Source: Eudorina sp. 2006-703-Eu-15 (taxonomy: Eukaryota > Chlorophyta > Chlorophyceae > Chlamydomonadales > Volvocaceae). From it: a stretch of 64,000 nt of DNA. The stretch is from the NCBI GenBank assembly GCA_003117195.1, contig BDSI01000053.1, positions 516,457-580,456 of the forward strand, in the 5' to 3' direction. Of this stretch, positions 22,232 to 33,100 are shown piece by piece. A program made the position numbers and the translations under genes. The notes beneath the pieces were generated by a model that saw only the letters and a list, made by a program, of their open reading frames with translations, had not been told where the DNA came from and did not search any database. Each line of letters begins with the position of its first letter. Position 1 is the stretch's first letter.

Positions 22232-22708
22232 TCTTTGTATTGCGTGCAGAGGTAGTAATTACACTAGGGCGTATGGAATTTGTAAGTTATAACTAAACAG
22301 TGGGCTGTGAGGACGCGGGGCCGAACAGCCCGGCGTCAACGCACAAATATTAATTTTAGGTATATCTTCGCGTTCTTGGAAGTGAGGCTAGAGCATTATT
22401 GCTTGTGGATTAGGGTAACCAGATCGGAATTCTTCTACGCTTAACCTGATTTGAACTCTATGCCGCGCGGTGCTTGCAGATCGAAATTCAGCGCTGCGTA
22501 TTTGCTTTACTGCTGCAGTTGTTTGCAACAATTGACCAAGACAAGCGAAACAGAATGGCAGACAGTGCCGTACGAGTACATCCCCGCCAAAAAAGCAGTG
22601 CACGCAAAACTCACCTAAGGTCATGTAATAACACAAAGGTCGCCTAAGCTATTCATGGATCGTAGTCCTTCAACGTAGTACGCAGAAGTATTGCGGACCT
22701 AAAGACAA
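22232..22708. promoter_or_regulatory. Divergent promoter region TXNDC9/NUP93
   Basis: A 477-base gap between the start codons of two divergent genes. It is visibly more AT-rich than its surroundings, notably 22340-22400 and 22420-22560. No specific factor site was recognised. Confidence 0.55.
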
Positions 22709-25700
22709 ATGGCCGCAGCGGCCGACTGGAATACCTTATTGCAGCAATCGGCCGACCTAATAGGCCAGGTGCGCTCAAACATTTGAAAGACACAACAAAG
22801 CATGTGCTTGTGTCACGGAGCTGTCTCGATCGTTTGACACTTGGCGGCTTGGGTTTTCCCGTCTGTTTGTTTGCTTGTACTGGGCGTGCCACAGGACTTC
22901 AACACAGTACCGCGCGTGGAGCGAAGCTTGCCACAACTTCAGCAGTATGCCGACGCACTCCGGTCCCGGACCAACCGGTATCGTGGGCCAGCCGAGCAAG
23001 CAGCCGCAACGCGCCTGCTGGCACAACAGGGCTTTGATGCCAACAGGTGGGGCACGGGGGGGCCCACGGACAACATGGGTATCGACTGGACGTTGTTAAG
23101 AGTCTGCACCGTTACGCCTCGGAATGCGCGCACCGTGCTCCGTTGACCGCCTCGGCGCAAGTGCATCTTCGGGGGGGGTGTCCATTTGTGGACTCTAACG
23201 GGACCAAACCCTGAAGATTGCCGGTGCCATTCACACACGCCTGGACTCGTACTTCCCCTCCCGCGGTGGGGAATTTCCTATATTCCCCTCCCGCGGGCGC
23301 CGGGGAGGGGATCCCGGCTGAGTGTCATATCGCGATGCATGAGGAACCCCTCCAACCCGCGGTGGTCTCATCCTGCTATGCATGAAGCACTCGAGCCCAT
23401 CCGGAAAGCGCATCGGGTTTCCGGAAAAAAGCTGTTTTTCGCGCCATTATTGGATCCCGGTGACGAGGGCCCGCATGCGATCCGCGACCCCGACTGTTGC
23501 AACGCACCCACCGGTTCCTCTTGGCCGGGCCGCGGCCGCGCCTGCCCTGTCCCTGACCCTGGCCCCGGCCCTGACTCCGACCCTGACCCCGACCCTCTGA
23601 CCCTGACCCCGACCATCCTGACCCTGACCCCGACCCTCCTGACCCTGAGCCTGACTCCGACCCCGACCTGACCCCGACCCTGACCCCGACCCTCCTGACC
23701 CTGACCCCGACCCTCCTGACCCTGAGCCTGACTCCGACCCCGACCCTGACCCCGACCCTGACCCCGACCATCCTGACCCCGACCCTCCTGACCCCGACCC
23801 CGACCCTCCTGACCCTGAGCCTGACTCCGACCCCGACCCTGACCCCGACCCTGACCCCGACCCTCCTGACCCTGGCCCCGACCCTGACCGCGACCCTGAC
23901 CCCGGACCCTCAGGTTGACATCCGAGGTGGTGGGTCTGGAGATCGTGCCCACCATCGAGGATGTGTTCCACGCGGAGACCAGCAGCGTTGAGGAGTACCT
24001 GCAGCAGGTGGAGGAAGCCACGCTGCTGGCGGCAATCCAGGTCGGTGCGACGGGACCGTGCCAGTGTGCCTCTTTACCACGGGTTCTGGGCTGTACGGGC
24101 ACGACCACGTCATGCCAGACCCTCCCAAGGTCCGTGAGGCCTGTCCCCCACGACAAAGTGTATCCTGTGGGTGCGCGCGGCCCCGGCCCCACTGCTGCAC
24201 TACTGTCCCCTAACGCAGACTGTACCAACTGTACCAACCCCACTCGCCAACCTCTCTGTCTGCCGGCCACAGGAGGCGCAACAAGAGTCCGTCGCGTCCT
24301 TCGAGGTGTACATGGAGCAGTGCATGTCCCGGGACTGGGCCGCCAACAAGCGGCGCCTGTTTGGGCTGATTGCCCCCAGCGGCGCGCCCGGAGGGCCGCA
24401 ACCGCTCATCGGCCGCATCGGCGCAGGTGGGTCGGGAGAAATGGGCGGCCATGTGGGTCGGGAGGAAGGAAAGGTTGGTCGGCGTCGACTGGGCCCCGTG
24501 CGCACGGAGCGCTTGATGTGCGTGATCTTCGAGGGTTTGGTACCGCGGGGTGTTGTACCGCGGGTGTTGTACCGCGGGGTGTTGTATCGCGGGTGTGCTA
24601 TCGCGGGTGTTGCATCGCGGGTGTGCCGGGGGGTTGCAGCGCTATGGGTGGCGGCTGTAGTGCCATCACCACGTGAGGTCAAGGATCATCTTTGGCAGTT
24701 TGCTATGCTGGCACAGCGCAGCGCGAAAGGCGCGGCTTGTTCCACGGGCCAGGCTTGACGCGAGGATGCGACAGCGGTGTGGCCTCGACGGCCTGGGGAT
24801 TGCCATCGTTTGGGCCCGAAGCGCACATCCGCATGGCGTGTACCTTCGCACCTTTTTAATTCTCCTTTGGGGCAGGGTTACACGCTCGGAAACGCGTAGG
24901 GGCCGTCAGTAACGGTGGAGCCCATGTGGAGGAGGGTCGCGGTCGCGATCCTGCCATCACCAGCAGCGCCCTCGCACCTCGGTGGCCCGCAGGTGACGGC
25001 GCCCAGGGGTTTGCGACCCCGTCGCTGCGGCTGTCTCCCAAGGAGACTGCCTACGTGGAGTTGGTGAAGAAGATGGCGGTGGCGGCGGGCCAGCCGGGCG
25101 GCCTGTCCGGGCTGGACGTGGTCAAGGGCTTCCGGGAGGCGTGCGAGGTGCGCTCAGGGGTGGTGGTGGTAAAACAGCAAAACGCAAGCCGGTTGGACGA
25201 CGGGGTGCGCGTGGGGACGTGCGATGCGTGGAGATGAGGCGGCGACCGGGGAGCGGGAGGGGGCTGCGCGCCATCATGCACCGCCATCCGTTTGTATCGG
25301 GGGGGATTATTGCGTACCGCATTGAGGGGCAGTGTTGTATTTTTGATTGTGTGGGATAGGGGGGTTCAGCTTCACCCGTGGCCACTAACCTGGCAGTCCC
25401 TACCTTCCCCGGTATTTCGGGGCACCCTCATCCGGTCTCCCATGCCGACTTCTCCGAAATCAGTGCTCTTCCCGAGTTCAGCACCCACCACCGGCATCCA
25501 GCGGAATCTGCCGAATCAACTAAGGCGTCAACTCCACTCCTGGTCAGCTCGCAGGTCACTTTAATCGGGTCCTTCACCGTCCATCGACATGGGGGCACCC
25601 TTGCCCTCTAACTATCGAGGGTCTTTGGCCCGCTCTCGGTCAGGGTCGAACCTGGACCTCCAGGGGCATATATGTCGTGCCATAACAGTCATAACAGTCA

Positions 25701-28700
25701 TAACAGTCATAACAGTCATGCCAGAACCACGTTGTATTGTATACCCTTCGATGACTCCAGGGACCCGAAAACGGGCTGGACCGAATTGGACGGCCAAAAC
25801 CACAGATTGGAGTTCCCCCAAACACGCAAACGAGTTCCGTTGTAGCACGGCGAGCCCAATGGCATCGACGATTTAGCTGTTTTTTTTCCTGTGGGCGCCG
25901 CGTGCTTGGCCGGATGCTCCGGGGGGATCGTCACATGCCCCACCGCGCCGCACCGCCACAAACACCCCCATGTAACAGCGCCGCCTGTTCGTCATCCCAC
26001 CGGCTGGACAGCCGCGCTCCACCGTCGCCACACCGCCACGGCGGCATCCGTGACCCCGGACTACCCCCAATCCATGAGATGTTCTGGGTGTGCCCGGGTT
26101 CGTTCTGCGGGTTTATTTCTTTTTTTCTAAATTTACCCCCAATCCATCCTTTTCTGGCAGCAGCAGCACAGCATGCATATATGTCTACAAATTTCCCACA
26201 CATCCTCATCCCGTCCTCAACTCCAACCCTGGTCGCGCAGAAGAACGAGGACAAGCCCGCGGGCCAGGACTTCCCCATGTCCTCCATCTGGGGGCTGCTG
26301 GCCGGCGTGCTGGGGGAGGCGCGGCGGCGCAACGTGTCGCCCTCGGCGGGCGGGCAGCGGTACGTGGACGCGCTGGTGGCGGGCGCCCGGAAGCACCTGG
26401 AGGAGGGCCACCAGCGCCACATGCGGTCCACCATCACGAGGTACAAGCTGGTGGCGGAGCGGGGCCCCGACCCGGACTCGCTGCGGGACGTGCAGGCGTA
26501 CGTGCAGGTGGGTTGCGGGTGCGGTGTACGTGCAGGTGGGTTGCGGGTGCGGTGTGCGTGCAGGTGGGTTGCGGGTGCGGTGTGCGTGCAGGTGGGTTGC
26601 GGGTGCGGTGTGCGTGCAGGTGGGTTGCGGGTGCGGTGTGCGGTGTGCGTGCAGGTGGGTTGCGGTGGCGGGTGTGGTCCTGCCTTCCTGGAGGAAAGGA
26701 CATGCCGCCGGTGGTGTGACGGGGCCGGGGGCGCCTGCCTTTGGGGGTTGTTAGACAGGGAGGGAGGGAGGGAGGGAGGGAGGGAGGGAGGGAGGGAGGG
26801 AGGGAGGGAGGGAGGGAGGGAGGGAGGGAGGGAGGGAGGGAGGGAGGGAGGGAGGGAGGGAGGGAGGGAGTCAAGGCATTGTGTTCAAGTCGTAAGAGAT
26901 GGTGGGATATTTGGCCGCGCCGCTCGCGAGAAATGGCTGAGCAGCTTGGGGAAGGAGGCCTCTTAAGCGTGGGCGGGTGAGTGGTGGCGCAGGGCGTGGT
27001 GCGGGATTTCGAAGGCGGGTGTGACGCATCGGCGGAGTGACTCGCTCGTAGGCGGGGCAAGGTCACACGGCAAGGATGCGGGGGGGGGGCGAGGGGTCCC
27101 CGAGTGCGTCCTGCGCCCTACGGAACCAATCACGGTAACTTCCCTAGGATGCGGGGGAGCGGGGGCGGCCGAGTGTCTTTTGCGCCCTACGGAACCAATC
27201 ACGGTAGCTTCCCTAGGATGCGGGGGAGCGGGGGCGGCCGAGTGTCTTTTGCGCCCTACGGAACCAATCACGGTAACTTCCCTAGGATGCGGGGGAGCGG
27301 GGGCGGCCGAGTGTCTTTTGCGCCCTACGGAACCAATCACGGTAACTTCCCTAGGATGCGGGGGAGCGGGGGCGGCCGAGTGTCTTTTGCGCCCTACGGA
27401 ACCAATCACGGTAACTTCCCTAGGATGCGGGGGAGCGGGGCGGCCGCGTGTCTTTTGCGCCCTACGGAACCAATCACGGTAACTTCCCTAGGATGCGGGG
27501 GAGCGGGGGCGGCCGCGTGTCTTTTGCGCCCTACGGAACCAATCACGGTAACTTCCCTAGGATGCGGGGGAGCGGGGGCGGCCGAGTGTCTTTTGCGCCC
27601 TACGGAACCAATCACGGTAACTTCCCTAGGATGGGGGGGAGCGGGGGCGGCCGAGTGTCTTTTGCGCCCTACGGAACCAATCACGGTAACTTCCCTAGGA
27701 TGCGGGGGAGCGGGGGCGGCCGAGTGTCTTTTGCGCCCTACGGAACCAATCACGGTAACTTCCCTAGGATGGGGGGGAGCGGGGGCGGCCGAGTGTCTTT
27801 TGCGCCCTACGGAACCAATCACGGTAACTTCCCTAGGATGCGGGGGAGCGGGGGCGGCCGCGTGTCTTTTGCGCCCTACGGAACCAATCACGGTTCCTAT
27901 ACTGTGCCTCTAGTGTATCTGTGCATACAGCTATTATGTGGGCCTACCAGCTTCCTCCTATGCCCTCAGCTGTCAACCCCCAATTTCCTTTACCCCCCCC
28001 CTCGCGCTTGTGTCTAAGCAGTTTTCCATGTTCACTGTCCCACCCCACCCCAACCCTCGGGCGCGTGTGTGTTTTCGCTCCACCCCCACCCCCCGCCCCC
28101 GCCCCGCGCGCACGCAGGTCAAGTTCCGAGACCGCGGACCTCTGGACTTTGCGGCGCCCAACGGCATGGACACCTCGTGGATCCAGCTCTTCTACTGCCT
28201 GCGCTCCGGATACGACCGCGCGGCGCCGCGGATCGCGGAGCGCTGCGGCGACCTGCTGCTGCTGACGGCGGGCGGCCGCGCGGGCGGCGTGGGCATGGGC
28301 ATGGGCGGGGGCGCCAGCATGCGGCCGCTGGTGGAGGAGTGGCTGGCCAACGGATGCCGGCTGTCTGAGAGGTGCGCGCGTGTGTGAAGAGCTGAGTGTG
28401 TAGGGGTGTGCCTGTATGTTGTTGAAATCAGACGCTTTAAGAAAGTAAGGGGCGTTTGTGTGTAAAAGAAGAAACTGAGCCGCGAGAAGTCCATTGTAGC
28501 AGGATGTGTTTAGGAATGCAGGTTGCGTGTGTTTTTAGATAAGAAGCCCGCCCGACCCAAACCAAGCACCAACATACTTACCATGTTAACCTGCAAAATG
28601 GAAAACATGAAAACAGCAACAAGGGAGCCGCGGAAGAATGTGTGTGCGCGCGTATGTAAAGCACTAGTGTGAGTGTAGGAATCAGGGGTGTGGGTGAGCA

Positions 28701-30131
28701 TGCCGGGGGTGGGCGAGTTGGGGCTCAAGGCGCGCCCCCCCACCTTGCAATCCTGGGCGGCCGCACGATGCAATCCGCCCCATGTCGCTTTGCCATTGAT
28801 TCTGCGATCAGGCTTGCGCGACGCGAGTCCCGCGAGTCCCGCGAGTCCCGAACCCTCCCCATCATGTGAAACCTACCCCATGCCATCCCTGGCCCCGCCC
28901 CACCCCGATCCTGGGAGCCCACAGGTCCGCCGCGGCCCTCTCCCGGGAGGCCGAGCGGCTGCTGCGCGACAAGAACGGCCTGCGCCACAGCGCCCGGGCG
29001 CCCTACCAGGCCCTCGTCTGCGCGCTGCTGGCGGGGGACGCCCGCGCCGTGGACTCGCTGAGCGCCGCGCTGCAGGCCGCCGGACAGCCGGCCATCCTCT
29101 CCACCATCGAGGACTTTATGTGGGCCCGCCTGGCGCTGGTCGGCAGCGGCGGCGCTGCCGCCGGCGGCGCCGGACCCTCCGGCGGCGCGGCCGCCGCCGC
29201 CGCCGCGGGGGTGCCCGCCGCGGGCGTGGCGCCGTACACGCTGGCGGACCTGCAGACGGACATCAACCGGTGGCCGTCTCAGTACTACAGGTAGTGGGTG
29301 TGGGCATGGGTGTGTGTTTGCTGGGGAGGTGTCGTTTGCTGGGGCGGGGGGCGGGGCCGCTGCGCGTCTCATGTCATTGATTGCATGTGGCCTGCGCATC
29401 GTGTTGTGTGTGGTGTGCCCACGCGTGCAGCTTTTGGGCTGGGGCCGACGCGCGGGCATGTACGGCGGACGAATGCGGTATCGCGCGTCCTTGCCGGTCT
29501 GACCTGACCTGACCTGAATTGACGGAGGGAGGGAGGCGTCCGGTCTCACAGAATTGTCGGAGGGAGGGAGGCGTCCGGTCTCACAGAATTGTCGGAGGGA
29601 GGGAGGCGTCCGGTCTCACAGAATTGTCGGAGGCCACTTTCGATTGACTCTAGCCAGTCTTGGTGGCTGCAAGCTTCTGTGACAGGCCAGTCCAACTGGC
29701 TGCGGCTGTTTGTTGCGTCTTAACAAGGAACAAACACTAATGTCACCGGCGGGCGGGTTACATTTCTAAACACCAATGCCACCTGAAGCGCGATCGGTAT
29801 ATTGGTCGTGCGCGCGCCCCTGCGCCGTGACATCCACCGCGGACGCCCTTGCGTTGAACGCTCCGGAACCAGCCGCTTCTGCTGCTGCTACTGCTGCTGC
29901 TGCTGCTTCCGCTGCCATGCGGCCCGCTCGACATGGGCGGTGTGTGGGCGGCGACACGGCCCGGAGCGTTTGGTGGTTTGGTCTCGTCGGTTGGGTTGGT
30001 TGCTGCAACGGTTGGCGTCAGAAATCAACCACCCCTATGTCCCGTCCCGGTCATCACGATTCCGTTGTTCCTAAGGGCCTGGGTGGGTGGGTGTGTTTAG
30101 AATTGCAACCCGCCCGCCCGCCCGATCGCCT

Positions 30132-30196
<65 letters not shown>

Positions 30197-33100
30197 CGAA
30201 ATCGGGACTGGGTGTGTATTTCTGAGTCGGGCAGAACAGGAGTGCGTGACATGCGAGGGGCCGAGTACCGCCCTGGGACTGGGTCTGTGTGTATGCGGAT
30301 GCCTTTCTCTCTACGTATGACTGAAGAGTTTGGGTGTGGATGCCTTTCTGACCACGTGTGCGTCCCTTACCTACCGTCCTACCGCAGCAAACAGAACCGG
30401 GAACCGCTGGCGTACGTGATGGTGCTGCTGCTCAGTCTGCAATGGGCCGCCGCCGTACGGTTCCTCTGGCGGGACGACACAACCAAACCGTACCGCCTGG
30501 ATGCCGTACACATGGGCCTGGCGCTGCAGGTGCGCGATGGGGTCTCCTCGATGTGTGCGCCCCGACGGACGGGGAATCGCCTCGCGGCCGGGACTATGCA
30601 TGTTCACTAGGTCACACTGGTAACGTGTACTGCAATGGGTATTGTAGATGGCTGTATACTTGGCTTTATCACCCATGTGTCATTGTGTGGGCGCTTGGTT
30701 GCCAGTGTTGAACTTTACCACGCCCGGGACTCTGTGGCTCCCCCACACGGCGGCAGCCACGCGGGGGCGCTGCCACGACCGCGGCACATGTCACGCACGC
30801 CTGCCCTGCACCGCCGATGGACACGGCCCCCCCCCCGCACACACCCACACCCACACGCACTTACACACAGGCGGAGGGCGCGCTGGCGGTTCTGAACGGC
30901 GCTGGCGCCGGTGCTCCTCCGCCTGGAGGTGGGTTGGGTGGGTGGCCCCGGGAGAGCTGGAGCTGGAGCTGAGTGATTCTTCGGAAGAGGGACCTCGAGT
31001 CTTTTGGGGTTAGAAAGGAAAGCAGCCCAGACAGTCTTGGGGCGCGCTTGAGGGCTGGTAATCAGAGACAGACAGCCCATTACTGGTTTTAAGTAAGTTT
31101 GGTTCAGTTGTATATGATAAGCGCTCATGCGCCCTGCCTCACCAACACCCACGCACCCGCCTTACCCCTCCACAGACGCCGCCGCCGGGCCCGGCTCCGC
31201 CGCCGCCGACGTCGCCAGCATGGCCGTGCAGTACAGCCGCAAGTTTGTCACCGCCGGCGACTCGGGTACGGCACTGTACTACAGGTGGCTGGCGGCCATG
31301 GCGCGGGGCGGCAGCCTGGCGGTGAAGGGCGCGATGCTGCGCGAGCTGCTGGTCGGGGGCCGGGACTTTGGGACCCTGCTGGGTGGCGGCGGCGCGGGGG
31401 CGCGGGGGGCGCTGCACTCGCTGGTGCCCGACCCCGAGGAGCGGCGGCGGCTGTTTGAGGGCGTGGCCTACGAGTGCCAGGTGGGGGCAGCGCGGGGTTG
31501 AGGGGATGAGGGGGGTGGCGCTGCGGGGCGGGGGCAGGAGCGGGTGTATGTTGAGAACCCAGGGAGAAGTGGCGTGTGTGTTTGTTTGTAGCGTAGAGGG
31601 CCGGGTAGCGCAGATGGCCGGGTAGGTGGGTGGCCGGGTAGGTGGGTGGTTGGGTGGCAGGGTAGGACTGTGGCAAGGTAGGTGTAGAGTCAAGCGCAGT
31701 CGCCTCCGGCCTGATCCATATCCACCCCGATTTGCCCCCGGCCTGGTCCTACACCTCACTCACCCAGTCTGTCTCCCTGTCTCCCTTCTGCGGCCACTCG
31801 TGCTGCGTGCTGCGCGCCGTTCCCGGGTCGGTTCTGGAGGTCTGCCCCTCCCCTTTCCCCGTCTGCGCACCCCGTCTGCCCCTCCCCTTACCCCGTCTGC
31901 ACACCCCGTCTGCCCCTCCCCTTACCCCGTCTGCGCACCCCGTCTGCCCCTCCCCTTACCCCGTCTGCCCCTCCCCTTACCCCGTCTGCCCCTCCCCTTA
32001 CCCCGTCTGCCCCTCCCCTTACCCCGTCTGCCCCTCCCCTTACCCCGTCTGCCCCTCCCCTTACCCCGTCTGCCCCTTCCCTTACCCCGTCTGCCCCTCC
32101 CCTTACCCCGTCTGCGCACCCCGTCTGCCCCTCCCCTTACCCCGTCTGCCCCTCCCCTTACCCCGTCTGCGCACCCCGTCTGCCCCTCCCCTTGCCCCGT
32201 CTGCCCCTCCCCTCCCCTGTTCCTCGGCCCCCCACCCCGCCCGCCCCCAGATGTCGGCCCAGCCCGAGGAGGCGGTGGAGCTGTACCTGGCGGCCGACCG
32301 GCCCGTGTCGGCGCTGGCGCTCATCAACGGGCAGATGTCGGCCGCCATCGCGGCGGCGGTGGACGAGGCGTCGGCGCAGGCGGCAGGTGAGCCATCAGCG
32401 GACGTACCTGTGATGATGGGCGGGGGGGCGGGGGCTAGGGTTTAGGGTGGCTGATGACCCATCTCTACCAATTTCCTATGCCCAACCCTCGAACGCACGG
32501 TTGGCGAACGTCTCTGCCAACTTCCATTTAATGTTTTGATCCTGTCTTCATCCGAGATTCCTGGTGCTAACCCACCCACCCACCCACCTACCAGCAGTGC
32601 AGCTTCCATCTATCTACCAATCTCCTACACGCACCCACCACATCTCCACCGCATATCCAGTGCAGTCCCCTGTCTACGGGCCCCCATCACCCAACCAACC
32701 AACCATCTAACCAACCAACCAATTCTATCCAATCCTATCCAATCCTATCCAATCCTAGCCCACCAACCTATCTTCTACCCACCCTCCCACCACAGCCCCG
32801 GGGACCGCCACGCCCGCGATGGAACGACTCGAGCGCATCGCGCGTAGCGGCCGAGCCGCCGTCGAGCGACTCACCGGCGTCCGCGCCGCCAGCGGCGGCG
32901 GCGCAGCCGCCGCCGCTGCCGCCGCGTCGTCCTCGGGCGGCGTCTTCGGCGCGCCCCCGGCGGGCTACGCCGCCGTCGCTGCCGACCCCGCGGCCCGCCG
33001 CGAGCTGGAGGCCTTCCAGCAGCTGGGGGTGATCCGGGACATGCTGCTGGCATCCAAGCGGGGGCGCCACGACCAGGTACGGTCCGCAACCCCCCTTTCC

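Noticed and set aside
25640..25680. Possible tRNA (B-box-like GGTTCGACCC on the minus strand)
   Set aside because: The flanking T-arm stem does not pair and no acceptor or anticodon stem could be formed.
27104..27913. CRISPR-like regular array at the 69-bp minisatellite
   Set aside because: Units are contiguous without unique spacers, the DNA is nuclear and intronic, and no cas-like genes exist nearby.
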